This document shows, one piece after another, positions 8,803 to 20,590 of a stretch of DNA of 64,000 bases. The notes under the pieces were generated by a model. It had not been told where the DNA came from, ran no database searches, and saw only the letters and a program-made list of their open reading frames with translations. Location: assembly GCA_016858145.1 (NCBI GenBank), contig JAEHOE010000054.1, positions 372,001 through 436,000 of the forward strand, given 5' to 3'. The DNA is from Edaphochlamys debaryana (Eukaryota; Chlorophyta; Chlorophyceae; Chlamydomonadales). Positions within the stretch are counted from its first letter, which is position 1, and every line of letters starts with the position of its first letter. The position numbers were made by a program, and so were the translations under genes.

Positions 8803-10950
8803 ATGGTCAAGTTCCTGAAGGTCAGAACAGCGAAGGCATCGGCGAATCGGCGCGCCGGCGGCTTCGCGTGAGCTGACCAGTGCTTTGCCTCGGACCGCAG
8901 ACCGGCAAGGTCGTCATCCTTCTGTCGGGCCGCTATGCCGGCAAGAAGGCCGTAATTGTGCAGAACAAGGACGACGGCTCGTCGCTGCGGCCATACGGCC
9001 ATGCCGTCGTGGTGGGCCTCTCCAAGGAGCCCCGGAAGGTATGGCGCTGCACAGGATGAACCATACTGCGGGCGGCCGCCCTAGGCTGCGCGGTCATGGA
9101 GCGATGCCGGCTGAGCACTGACTGGCCGACCGTGTCATTGCAGGTGGTCCGCTCGATCAGCCAGAAGAAGCAGGCGCGGCGCTCCAGCATCAAGGTGCGG
9201 GGCGAGGGAGAGCCGAATGCTGGAGCGAAACAGTCGGTCGCAGGTCCGGGAAGCTCAGCTCTGGCGGGGACTGGACCCCGACTTTGCGCCATGGAGGCAT
9301 TACCTGGCGCGGCGCTCGGGAGCTGGGTTGGCCCTGCTGTATGGAGAGCGTGCCGATGCGTCGGCGGCTGTGGGCTGCAAGCCGGGCGCTCGGACCCCAA
9401 ACGGAGCCTGCTGCGGGAGGAATGCAGCAAGCGGCCGCGGAGCACAGCAGGGACGAAGCCCTGCGGCTGAGGGCGCTACGCCGAATGTTTGGGGGCAGCA
9501 CTGGGGGGGTCCCCACCCCCCTTGCCTGTCGCCGCCACGGCACCACCCGGGTCATACCCGCCGCCGCACCAACGCGTGCCTCCCGGGCTGTCCGTTGCGC
9601 TGCAGACGTTCGTTAAGACCGTCAACTACCAGCACATGATGCCCACCCGCTACACCCTGGACGTTGACCTGAAGAACGTTGTCTCCGCGGAGGCCCTGGA
9701 GACCGCCGCCAAGAAGGTGGACGCCCGCAAGGTGCGGCCGCGGGGGGTTGAGGGTGCAGGGCGGGCTGGTGGCTAAAGGCGGAGACCAAATGAGGGCTGG
9801 ACGAGGAATGCTGAAGGGCTTGAATGGTCAAGGCAGGAACATCAGTCGGAGGAAGTCTGCGGAGGTATGCTGAAGCCAGGCGCCAGCTTTGGACGAGGGC
9901 GAGAGGTCTGCGGAGGAAAACGCTGGCAGAGGAAGCCACGGATGCGAGGCGAGGTCCTGAGCGGCCCGGCCCATGCCAGACGCGGGCGCTGCTCGGCGGA
10001 GCTCCAGCCTCTGAGCCATCTGGCGCCGGAGCTGCGTCGGGGAGCAGCGGCTCTGGACCTTTGCCTTGGCCCTGCATGCGGGAAAGCGGGCTCTTGTCCT
10101 CTTGAGCCGACCTTTTCCTGGGCCCAGCCCGGACCGAGCGAAGGCCTATCGACGGCAAAGGATTGGCGAAAGGCCCAGCCACCCGCGGCGACAGCACTGG
10201 CGGGCTCCTGGCGGCACACAGCTGCCGCCGGAGCCATGGCTGCCCGGGTGCTGCGCTGCATCCGCTTGAGGGTGGAGGCCGCTCCAAAGTAGCTGGAGCA
10301 CGACCAGCGTTTTGACGCCAGCGCGGACTGGACGCCGCTGGCGCATACGAATGGCGCCCAGCTTCAGGCGATCAGCTGGAGCAGCGTCGGTCTTGCGAAG
10401 CTATGAGCGCAGCAGCGTAGCTCAACGGCAGGCTGCGGGCCCGATTTGGGCTGTGCTGAGGGCGGTGGTGCCCGGCTTCGGCCTCCCGCTGACGGCTTTC
10501 TGGCGGCTGGCGCTGTGTCCCCCCGCAGGAGGCCAAGAAGCTCCTTGAGGAGAAGTTCAAGTCGGGCAAGAACCGGTGAGAGCGCTGGGTGTGGGGAAGC
10601 GCGGGCGGGGGGGCTGCAAGGCGGAGAGCTCGAGAGCTGGTCAGCCCTCGTTGGCGAGACGCGATAGCTGGTCCTGCGCTCATGGGTAACCGGAACGTAA
10701 GGAGACGGGCGTGGCTTAAGGGGGTTGCCCTTCGCATTGCTGCTGCAAGGTTTTCGTGGGTGTTCACATAGCCGCCAGGGCACCTAGCATATAGCGGTAG
10801 GCATGCTACTGGACAGGTGCCAATGGCCGCAGCAGGATCCTCTATGCTCGTTGTCCCATTCTGTCGTTCTAACTGCTGCTTGCGCCCTTCTTCCCCTGCT
10901 CCTTGCCGTCCCCCCCATCCAGGTGGTTCTTCACCAAGCTCCGCTTCTAA
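8803..10950 (+). CDS. RPL27: 60S ribosomal protein L27 (eL27)
   Basis: Six exons: 8803-8820, 8901-9038, 9144-9194, 9606-9731, 10529-10575, 10923-10950; 135 residues (animal eL27 is 136). The protein begins MVKFLK, followed by [20 protein letters not shown] (KOW domain), then a block starting [12 protein letters not shown], and ends [10 protein letters not shown], the invariant eL27 C-terminus. eL27 is a cytosolic large-subunit protein. All junctions are GT-AG and all phases close; the Arg codon before WFF is split across the last intron. The first exon holds only six codons, so the start is set by MVKFLK. The leader just upstream (CCCCCTTTTCCTTCGTGCG) is pyrimidine-rich. No anomalies seen. 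Confidence 0.97.
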
Positions 10951-10973
10951 GCAACTCGCCATCGTTGCAGCGA

Positions 10974-10978
10974 TGTAA
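10974..10978 (+). promoter_or_regulatory. Polyadenylation signal TGTAA of RPL27
   Basis: TGTAA lies 24 nt after the RPL27 stop codon. This is the consensus poly(A) signal of Chlamydomonas-type algae; it implies a very short 3' UTR. Confidence 0.65.
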
Positions 10979-11648
10979 CGGCACACGTGAGGGCTGCTGC
11001 CTGAGGTCCCCATGACCCCGAGTCCCTGGCCCTTTGTGGACGGCCGCACCCTGCCGCGCACGTGGCAGTACGGCACGCTCAGCGTGTGAGGCCCCCGGGC
11101 AGACAGCGCATGGCAGCGAGCTGACGCGCGGGATGCTTTGCCGCGGGCGCTGCGGTTGGCACTAGGGGGGCACGAGAGTGCATTTAGCAAGCGAGCTGAG
11201 GCTGAGGCGGCAGCGGAGGTCCCGGAGGCGTTACCGCACCAGAGCCCTGGGCAGGCTGGACGCCCGGGTGGCCAGTTCAGGGCATGTAAGCGGGTTTCGC
11301 GGCGAGCCAGAACCACACGTCCAGCACTGGCGCCGCAGCAGCAGATGTCGTACCAGTGGGCCAGCCGCAGCATTGCCCCAGACTTCTCGGCTAGAGCCCT
11401 GGCCTGCCCATGCAGCCTCCCCCTTGGCCTTCCCCCCTACCGGTACTTGCTGGACCCGACCAAACCACCCGCTAGTGTATGCTCATGCCCCTTGCCTACC
11501 GGAGTACCGGTATGGTATGCCCGTGACCGCCCAACTTGATGACGAGTCAAGGACTTCTGGAGCCGCAGCGGCAGAATGGCCAGCCTTAGTGTTGCTCCAA
11601 CCCTCTTGGGTAGCCCCCGGGCTTCAGCCTGCCCGTGCCCCCTTCCCC

Positions 11649-11728
11649 GTCGCTGACCAGTGCACTCGTTGCATTTGCTGGCCTTACTTTTCGCGACGAG
11701 GCCTCGTCTCCCGTGTCTCCTTTCCCCC
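11649..11728. repeat. Dispersed repeat, about 75 bp (pair with 22594-22668)
   Basis: The block around GACCAGTGCACTCGTTGCAT through CTCCCGTGTCTCC recurs at 22594-22668 with a few substitutions and a small indel. Both copies are in intergenic repeat-rich DNA. Identity unknown. Confidence 0.65.
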
Positions 11729-12540
11729 TTCCCCGTCAAGCGCTTCGCTCCGTCTTCTTCCCCCTTCCCCGTCCCCTCCACATCACCCAAAGACCAAAAC
11801 TTAGTCACCCCCGCACCCGTCACCTCCTCTCACGACTCAGTACCGTAGAAGCGTAGATTGCCCACGCTCGGTTGCATACCCATCCAGGGCCATCTCTACC
11901 CCCGTAACTCATGAACCTGGCCTCATGCCAGTGTTGCTATCTTAGTGCGAAAGTGCGGGGGAGTGAGGCCATCCCGCACTTTTGGTGACGGAAAGAGCCC
12001 TTGAGTGCGGAAGCTCCCGCACTTTCGTAGCAAAGTTTGGTCGAGTGCGGCCCGCGCCGGGGGCCCCTCAACCCCTGGGGGGCCCACCGAACGGGCGCGG
12101 CCTGCAGGGCAGGCAGTGCCCTGCCCACCCCCACCGTCCAGCCCGCACCTCATGCACGCATCTCATGCACTGGGCTGGAGGTGCGGAGACAGCAGATGCG
12201 GGAGTGAGGGGCACTGTAGAGTGGGACTTGGAGGTAGGCTGGGGCAGAGCCGGCTGACTGGTCAGGGGGATAGCACGATAGCACCGAGGACACTGGGGCC
12301 GGAATCGGGGAACCGAGGGGACAGCGCTTGACGCAGCTGGTCCGCCTTACAGGGGGGCCGAGGGCCCGCGCAGCAGTCGTGAGCCGATGTTTGGAAATGG
12401 GGGCCTAGATGGCCCAGATTCAGGCCCAGCCTGGGGACCTACATGAAGCACGAGCACACAACGGGCTACCACCAGGCCGCAAAGGCGGATATGGTCGGCA
12501 GTGCAGCTGAGCACTACACAGCCTTTAGACTTTCACACAG

Positions 12541-12593
12541 CCCTATCGCTTGTGATTAAGAGCAGGGAAAGTGATCGACCACGCTCCAACATG
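12541..12593. repeat. Dispersed repeat, about 55 bp (pair with 33976-34031)
   Basis: CCCTATCGCTTGTGATTAAG and the following AGCAGGGAAA...ATCGACCA...GCTC block recur at 33976-34031 with few differences. Both copies lie outside genes. Confidence 0.65.
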
Positions 12594-13201
12594 CCGGCGA
12601 CATGTCTGGGGGCTCAACCTCCACGCGCGTACTCAGCCTTGCACAATTCTCTGAGGGCAGTCGCGACACGGTGCACTTGCTCTAAGCTCGATGGACCATA
12701 ATCATCCCGGATGGGGGAACAAGGCCTCTTGGACCGGCGGGGAATTGGCTTGAACAAGGCCTCTTGGACCGGCGGGACCACGGGGAATGGGTCGCGTAGC
12801 AGATGGGTGAGGGGCTCAGCCCTTTTTCGCCCCCATGGGGGCGCCCAGCGCTTGTCACACAGCCGAACACAGTGCCTTATCAACGGCCCAACACCAGGGG
12901 CCCGTGCCATGCCAATACGTGAGCGGTCATCCAACGGTTCGGCTCTTTCACATAATGGCTCACGGCTCAGGATGCGATACTTACAATAGGAACCAGCTCC
13001 GAGCCGAGGCTGAGAGAGGTTAAGCGTGTAGCGCCACCTACTGAGTATGGCCCTCCCATACCAGCACCACCCTAGCAACAGCCAACTGTTGGTCGTTGAA
13101 CCACTGCTAGGGGGTCGCCACCCTGGGGCTTGTCCCCGCCTGGCTATCCAGGCCATAGACCGCTTTTGGCCCTGTTACACGGACACCCTACCGCACCCCC
13201 G

Positions 13202-14523
13202 TCAGAACCCGTACTTCATCCAGCCCTCACGCTCAAAGAACCTCATGTCCGCCCCCTTGCACCATTGGGGCTGCAGCCGCTTGGCACGCAGGACTTCGAA
13301 GATGCCTTGCCGCTCCTTCCGCATTGCCCGCCCGAGGGCGATGAGGTAGGGCGCGACAATCACCCCCGTCGCCGCGCGCACCTCCTTAGCCACCTTCAGC
13401 ATCGAAGCCCGCTGGCGAGGCGTCACCCCCAGCACGACATTCCATCCCCCCTCCCCCTTCCAGCTCCGCTGCACCGACGCACTCAGTGCAGCCCCGTCCG
13501 AAGGCCCTAGTCCCGACAGGTCCCCCGAGCGGAGGCGTTCCGCTAGCTGGTCCGGGACCGCCCGCAGCAGCAGCCGTCCACGGTCTTCCATGGGGGTGTT
13601 CTCCGCGAACACCGCGAGAAGCCGCTCCGCCTGGCCCACGTTCTCCTCCATCCGCTTGACGTTGTTGGCAATGGTGTTGGTCTTAATGTTGACAGCGGCG
13701 ATTTGGCTCAGGCACGACTGGTCCCCTGCGAGACCTGTTGCACCGTTCGACAGGGCCTTGCTTGCCCGCCTATTGGTGAGGCAGAACCCTTTGCTGCTTC
13801 CTGTACGTCGTAGCCTGCCCCAGGCGCCCCAGGCTACGCAAACTGTAGGCCATGTGATCTCCTGCATGTCTCTCACCCGCCCCACACCGTTGCCCACAAC
13901 CCAGAGCACCCTGCCGCTGGTTGCTTTGCCAGTGCAAGTAGCTCTTCAGCAACGACACACCCAGCCTCCAAGAAGCACCTGCTGCGTTGAGGCCACCCTG
14001 CCGCTATCTAGGCCGCTGGACGCAAGGGCCTTGGGTGGCGGTCAAGTTAGTGGCCCGCGGGGCCCCGCGCCCCGGCCCAGAGCGGAGCGGCAACGCAGGG
14101 CGAAGACTAGTTCTCCTTTGGGAGCAGGGGCCCTGACTCGGGCCCAGACTCGGGCTCTGGCTGGGGCCAAAAGCAGGTTTTCACAAAATCTGCTACCACG
14201 CCGTAAGCCCATATGATATCTGCAGGGCAAGCGGCAGGATGGCAGACAAGACTCAAGCACGGCTTCCTCTCGGGGGCCACAAGGCATGGACATCAAAGCC
14301 ACTTCACCCACCGTCCAGCGGGTATGTCCTCTCTGCAATCAGCGACATTACAGAGGTCAGTTTACACAGAGGGGCAGAGCTCAGGCAAGAAGTCCCGCTC
14401 ACCTTCCGATTCTCCGAGCATGGTCTCAAGAAATTTGACCCGCCTTTCTAACTTGGAAAGCCGTCCCTCATCGGAAGCTGCGGGCTGGGCCGGCTGGGCG
14501 GGTTGTGCGGGCTGAGCCTCCAT
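13202..14523 (-). CDS. Hypothetical protein with QPA repeats and coiled coil
   Basis: Proposed exons: 14523-14403, 14332-14312 (21-nt microexon) and 13725-13202; phases close to give 221 residues. The N-terminus is a (Q/A)P repeat (MEAQPAQPAQPAQPAA), followed by a short coiled coil (GRLSKLERRVKFLETML). The last exon is a 174-residue frame with good codon bias that contains KTNTIANNVKRMEENV and a basic, aromatic C-terminus (CKGADMRFFEREGWMKYGF). No catalytic motif recognised. It lies alone in repeat-rich DNA on the opposite strand from RPL27 and may belong to a mobile element. The microexon and the 586-nt second intron are the weakest parts; the last exon is the most secure. Confidence 0.5.
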
Positions 14524-17500
14524 CGAGCAAAAATCTCCCTGGGATTCTCGAGGACAGCCGGAGGTTCCGGTGACAAGTGGGTTCAGAAAAAAGTCAGTGT
14601 GCGCGAGTGCGCGAAGGTGCGTCTTGGTTGAAACCAGGACAAGTGGGTGACAAGTTGTTGTTGACTAGCGTGGGTGGGTGTAAGAGTATCGCATGCGGCT
14701 ACAAATAGCAAAACTGGCACCGGTTTGGGGCGGTTTTAGCTTGTCGCGTGGGAACGCGCAGGAAGCGGCGGAACCCGCCTCGGTTAGATGCCCATTTCAG
14801 CCGGGCCCGCCTGTTCTTGCCTGTCCCATCGCCCCCTAGCGCCCCCTGACGGCCGCACACGACTATGTACCCAAGTAGGGTCCATACCCGCTTGCGTGCC
14901 CGGCCCTCGCCGCCGTCTCTACCTTTATGCGTAGGGGCCCCGGGGAGGCGCCGAGCGGCGGGTACGTGCCAAACCCGGCACCCCCAGCACCGTCTCGTGC
15001 CCTTGCGCTGTCAGGACGACGACAGCGCATTTGAGCGGCCTAGGCATTCGCAGAGCGTGTGTGCGATCACGCGACTTGCGAGTTGCCGAGGGCCGGTTGG
15101 TGGCGCGGTCACACGACCGCAAGGAAGGTATGGATTAGGAGGTGAACAAGACGATGAATATCGTCACCTTGTGCCCGAGCTTGCCGGCCGAGCGCCGTGA
15201 GGCGCGAGGCCTTTCGCGCCAAGTCTGGGCCTTCTCACGCACTGCCCTTCTACCAGCCGCAGTATCTTCTATGTGGAGCATCTAAGCAATATGAGGAGTA
15301 AGGCGATGCGCCGGCTTAGGAGGAGAAAAGAAGAACACGGCAAAGTGGAACCCAAAGCCAAGTCGAGGAGCCCCAGCAGCGTGGCAAGCAGTGTCTGCGT
15401 GCGAGGAGATAGGCGGTGACACCGGCAACTTTAGCGACGTGGAGTTCGGCGGGCGCGGCCGTGAGCCAGAGCGCCCCCAGCGGCAGAGCGTTCCCGGAGC
15501 AAGGCTCCTGACTGTTTTTAAGCAAGAGCTTTTGATGTAGGTGCTTGGGTTAGCTAGGCGAGGCAAGGGTAGGTAGGTGATTTGGGTAGCGCGCGCTCGA
15601 AGGCGCGGAGTCGCGAGCGAGGCCACACCTTTCCCCTTCGTGGCGCTGCGCAGTCTGGTGTTAGGTGTTTCGTGGTGAGCGCCGCCGGGGCAGGTTGTGC
15701 CCACTCCGGCGAGGCGCACGCGCTCCCCAGCGCCTGCGCGCCCAAGCCGCACGCCTGCTGCCCACTAGCATCACATCGATGCTCCTAGGCACCTTGGCTG
15801 GGCTCGTGGCGGCGCCCGCAAGGCCGAGCCCTTCGGCTCCGGCTGGGCCCCGCGGCACGTTCCGACACCTCCCGACGCAGGCCCATCGCGGGCCTGCGCG
15901 GGCCTTGGCTTCCGGAATGCCGGGATCGGGTGTCGGAGGGCCGGATTGGTACGGCAGCCCTCATTGGGCGCGCTCATATACCCGGGTCGTGGTCTTTTGC
16001 GGCTCAACCTAGCAAACAACACAATCAACGCGCACTAACAAGCTCTCTAACAAAGCTCTCTGACTCCGAACAAGCTCTCTAAGACTCTGAACCTCTGAAG
16101 CTCTGATATACGGCTAGCGCCGGACTGATCACCCGTCGCTCGGAACCCAGGTCCTGTAATCCCTCAGAAATCATTTGACGCCCCCGACCCTCTACCTTCC
16201 ATCCCTCACCACAGCACCCGGTTTGGACGCCAGCAGTTGCCCATAGCAGCTTAAGGCTCCTCGTACAGCAGAGTTTAGGCTAACCTCGGCCAGGCTAGCC
16301 AGTTTCCCCTTGCCCGCAGGAGGTCGCCACCCTGCCGGCCGTGTCGTGGACGTGAAGCGGTCCCACTCCCTCTGTCCACTCTTCTGCGCCCGAGCTCAGG
16401 CGCGGCGGAACAGCCCCTTTCCCGGCTCCGCCCTTTTGTTCCCACAGGTCCGTGCGAGTTAAGCCTCCGTTCCTGTCTGTGGACATCTACAATCGGCCTC
16501 AAGTACCAGCAGTGGTCAAGCCCCTGCTCGAGTCGGGCCCCCCGTGCACCCTTGTCCCCCGCAGGTACACCCCCCTGCCGCAGGACCCCAGCAACAGCGC
16601 AGCAGCTTCAGCCTGCCCTACCTTGCTTAGTGCACATATACAGTTAGTGTCAGCAGGCCCGTGCGAGTTAAGCCTCCGTCCCTGCCTGTCACTCGTTAGG
16701 CACCGCAGCCCAGGGAGAAGCCCAGACCTTCCCCTCTGCCCGCAGCAGCTCGTCAGCTCCTGCCCGTGCCAGCCAGTCGAACCCGACTGCGCTCTCTCTC
16801 TCTTCATCAGCCCTAGGCCAGCCGCCCAACAGCCGCTGCCTTCTAGGTGCAGGGATACTCAGCTAGTTGCTGTGTCCCGGGACTCGCGTGCTTGCTAGCA
16901 CAACCTCGCCGTCCCCCTTTTTCCCCTTCGCCCCCCTCAGGTCATAACCCGCCTGCGGGCAGTCAAGTCAAGAAGACTCTCGACAGGGCATTAGGCCCCC
17001 GGAACTCCAGTAGAGGGTTCATTGGGTTGCCTGGCCCCGGACAGGACACAGCAGTCCCCGGGCCCGTTTCTCTAGACCACAAGGGAACCTTTCTTTCTGC
17101 GGGGTCCTCCCTTAGGGCCACAGCCCGTGTGCCCCCGGTCCACTAGGGAGCCGAGCGTCAGCGAGGCGAAACAGCCTCTGCTAGATCAGCCGCCTCCCGC
17201 AGCCAGGGCTTGTGCTTGCACAACCTCGCCCTCGGCCCTTTCTCCCTTGCCCGCCCCCAGGCCAAGTACCGTACCTTGCCCTGCGCGCGTGCATCCTACC
17301 TCACCGCCAGACGTTTCCGCCGTCTGCCCGTGAACCTATTCTCTGATATCTCACCGTCAGGCGTTTCCGCCGCCTGTCCGTGACCTAAACAGCTTCCGCT
17401 TCGACTCAAGACTCTGGTACTGCGTGGTGATCCGCACACCACCGGCAGTTTATATCCGTCCTCTCTATACCCGGCGTGCGGGGGGTCTTCTTACCCTCCC

Positions 17501-18588
17501 TCGCTGCGCGTGTTCAAAGGCTCTGCAACGGTCCAAGGGCGCGGCAACTACACCTTCGGCAGCAGCAGACTACATCAGGAAGCAGTGCACGGCGAAAATT
17601 TTATCTGTGTAAATCTGGTCTCTACCCCGTTGGTGTGGTCGCTCCGCTTGCTGCCGGCACCCCCTCTTCCCCCGTGCCACCCATCCGTTCACGCCTCCCC
17701 ATGATGCCTTCCCTCCCCACAGCGCCATGCTGGGCGGGTCCGGGACTGTAGCGAGCCGCCGGAGACGCTGCGCGCCAGACCCGCACGCTCAGGTATAGAA
17801 GAACATCAACGAAGCGAAGTGCTTTGGTTGTGGCGTAGGGCGTGTTCCGCAGACTACGCAGACCTGTGGGGCTTACCGAGTGTCGTTGTCGCCTGTGAAC
17901 CGGGAGGGCCCGCGAGGGCAGAGGGGCACGCAATATCTCGCGGGTGGAAACGCACACGAGTTATGGAAACGGGAGGGAGGGCGAGCTGCCGGGGCCGGCC
18001 AGGCTTCGCGTTAGAGTACACCAGCCCGCAACAGAGCCCGATGGAACGCCCGTAGCCTGCTCGGATAGCAACACCGGACCCAGCTTACCTCGGGCTTACC
18101 TGGGCTTACCTTCGTGTGGGCGGAGTTCCGCCATCGCCCGAGTTGGCGCGACTAGAGCCCGCGAAAGCCTACTTGTCCCCACACCCCATGGAGCCGAACC
18201 TGGGGGTAAGGAAGATGTCGTCCGAGAAGAGGAGGAGACGAGCGTCAGTACGCGACCATGCGGGCGAGCGGCGAGCGAGCAGAGCGGGTCTCGACCCCAG
18301 GAGAGCCTAGGAACTCGGGCGATGGCGGAAGAAGGAGGCAAGCAACCTGCAAGGCTCAAGGGCACCCGGGCGGGCAGGCAGTACGGGAGTGACATGCCCC
18401 CGACGGCGGGGTATCGCAAAGCGAAACAGCCGGAACCCGCAACCCCGAGCCCCGCGGGCCGAGTGGTGTGCAATGCAGCGTACAGAGGAGAAGGGGGGCT
18501 GGGGTGCGGGCGTGTGTGTGTGCGACCGGGGGCGGGGCGGGCCATGCGTGGCTCCCCACCGTCCGCAGTGGGCACGCTCAGGTAACCT
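14524..18588. other. Long intergenic stretch, no gene supported
   Basis: Open frames here lack consistent codon bias and resemble shadows of GC-rich DNA. Notable sequence: loosely repeated AACAAGCTCTCTAA units at about 16038-16107; a 21-bp direct repeat CCGTGCGAGTTAAGCCTCC.. at 16450-16470 and 16659-16679; and two similar hairpins at 17308-17326 and 17358-17376. Old transposon remains are likely, but none could be named. Confidence 0.45.
17298..17383. repeat. Two tandem hairpin units with a compensated stem pair
   Basis: Two 35-bp units 50 bp apart each contain a 6-bp stem and 7-nt loop: CAGACG-TTTCCGC-CGTCTG (17308-17326) and CAGGCG-TTTCCGC-CGCCTG (17358-17376). The only stem difference, A-T versus G-C, is compensated on both arms. 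Confidence 0.6.
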
Positions 18589-19173
18589 GCTGTCATGATG
18601 CGTGTCCTGTCGTACCCAAGACGTGCCTATGAGTCACTGAGGCGGCGCGATGTCCAGCAGGCACGCCTTAGCGCCCTCTGACACGCACGGAATCGGGCCT
18701 ATCGCATCTAGGAACGCGCAGCCGACTGGCGAGGCATCGGTCGATGCCGACACGATGGAGCGACAACTCACTCCTTCTTACATGAATAGCGGCTCTATTA
18801 GCCACATAAACAACGCATACTTGGTCTGTCCACTGTTAAGCAACACCGGCAGGCAGTACCAGAGAGCTTGGGAACAGACAACTTCACAGGTCTGTCCCTC
18901 GCTGATTTGCCCCTGCGGGCCGCCACCGTACGACACCATCTCTACGATGCTGGTGTCTACGCAACCCTGCACTAAAGACGCTCGACTCAGCCCGGCCGAC
19001 AGCGGCAGGCTGACACTACACGCGATACACCTGACACAGCAACTGGGTTCGTGCGGGTCCTACCCCGACCCACAGACCCCCGAAGGTCACCACAACGCGG
19101 CTCCACACCGGGTTGTCTAGCCCCCTTCCAACCCCCGAACCTCCCAGGTTCGGTAACATTCTGGATCACGACA
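18589..19173. mobile_element. Short internally deleted derivative of the 19175-22561 element
   Basis: The first 49 bp (18589-18637) match the start of the longer element (19174-19225) apart from a 3-bp gap. The remaining 536 bp (18638-19173) match its end (22026-22561) with about one mismatch seen. The short element therefore has both ends of the long one and lacks its 2.8-kb middle. Ends are inverted: TGTCATGAT at the left, ATCACGACA at the right. It abuts the long element with only GC between them. Confidence 0.65.
18638..19173. repeat. 536-bp direct repeat, left copy
   Basis: Nearly identical to 22026-22561. It begins TGAGGCGGCGCGATG and ends GGATCACGACA, so by itself it has TG...CA ends like an LTR, but no matching short target duplication flanks the pair and no retroviral genes lie between the copies. 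Both copies contain the same 156-codon open frame (18650-19120 and 22038-22508); it has no recognisable domain and its sharing is explained by the repeat, so I do not call it a gene. Confidence 0.85.
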
Positions 19174-20021
19174 GCTGTCATGATCCAGCGTGTCCTGTCG
19201 TACCCAAGACGTGCCTATGAGTCACTCCCCCCCCAGCTCCGGCGGCGACGCAGCCGTGGGCTGGAAGCAGATTGAGGCACGGGCTTGCTCAGGTACAGCA
19301 ACTTCAGAGTTCTTGGACACAAGCAGAGCGGAGCGCTGGTGAAGCCAGCATAGCTCGGCGCCGCCGCCCTTGGCACGGCAGGCGCGGTCTTGATGAGTTG
19401 ACGCACCAGCAGCGGTGCGGAAGATGAGAGATGCCGCCGTCGTCATATGGCGGGCTTGAGAGGCCAGGCACCGGCCAACCAGCGCTACCATGCGTGATAC
19501 GCAACACCCAAAGTGCACCATGCTCCGTCCATGTAGGCGCTGCTGGTCTTTCCGCACCCGCTCGGCTAGTCCGCCCCATCTGCCACTTCAGGGTCAGACT
19601 CGTCAGGCTTAAGACGTCACTCGCAGTCGGCGTGGGCGCCACGCAGTGTACACCTCAGGCACGTGACGCCATGTGCACGCTTTGGTGCTGACGCCTCATG
19701 CAGGCGGAGCCCTGGCTGGTCCAGCGCCGCCAGGGGCCGCCGGCCGTGGCACGGCAGGCCCATAGAAGAAGAGGCGCTGCGAAAGACGCCGAAGATCAAA
19801 CGAAACGTGCCGCCGCTGCCCTTAGCAGCAAGGCGGGCTTTGCCGTGAGCGCGCCCCGTAGGCTCGCCACAACGGTTGGTGCCGCCGCCCCCTTCGGCGG
19901 TCGGCTCGACCCGCGAATCCGGCAGGCACGCCTTGGCGTCCTGTGAGGCGCAAGCCTTGATTGGCTATCGCACCCTGCCGCGCCCAGCTTTGGAGCGGGC
20001 CCCAGGTGGGATACCTTGACG

Positions 20022-20590
20022 GTGCCGCCGCTGCCGTAGCAGCCGGGCGGACTTGACACAGGGCGGAGCGCTGGCGCGGGGCCAGCGCCGCCGGGGGCCG
20101 CCGGCCGTTCGTGGCACGGCGGGCCCACAAGAAAAGAGGCACCTGCGGCGGCGCCGATGATCAAACAAACTGTGCCGCCGCTGCCGTAGCAGCCGGGCGG
20201 ATTTGACACAGGGTGGAGCGCTGGCGCGGGGCCAGCGCCGCCGGAGGCCGCCGGCCGTTCGTGGCACGGCGGGCCCACAACACAGGAGGCGCCTGCGGCG
20301 GCGCCGATGATCAAACAGACTGTGCCGCCGCTGCCGTAGCAGCCGGGCGGACTTGACACAGGGCGGAGCGCTGGCGCGGGGCCAGCGCCGCCGGGGGCCG
20401 CCGGCCGTTCGTGGCACGGCGGGGCCACCACTGAAGAGGCGCCTGCGGCGGCGCCAAGTACAATATTACACAGTGCCGCCGCTGCCGTAGCAGCTGGGCG
20501 GGCTTGGGACGAGCGGGCCCTGTTGGCTCGCCACAATGGTGCTGCCGCCCGTAGGCATGAAACCGGGCTAGGCGGCGGCTGGGCCAGCGC
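20022..20590. repeat. Minisatellite, unit 150 bp, about 3.8 copies
   Basis: Units start with GTGCCGCCGCTGCCGTAGCA at 20022, 20172, 20322 and 20473. On the minus strand the array is open in more than one frame and would encode a 50-residue repeat, which is expected for any repeat whose unit is a multiple of three. Diverged half-units are visible at about 19716-19870 and 20820-20880. Confidence 0.85.

Larger units (their letters stand above)
10979..13201. other. Intergenic repeats, no gene seen
   Basis: No supported gene. It holds an inverted pair CGAAAGTGCGGG (11948-11959) / CCCGCACTTTCG (12016-12027), a 25-bp direct repeat at 12717-12741 and 12752-12776, a 16-bp perfect palindrome at 12828-12843, and two short dispersed repeats shared with other parts of the window (11649-11728 with 22594-22668; 12541-12593 with 33976-34031). 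Confidence 0.5.

Noticed and set aside
15282..15752. 156-codon minus-strand frame as a gene
   Set aside because: No codon bias, no motif, no splice context; overlapping frames are equally open.
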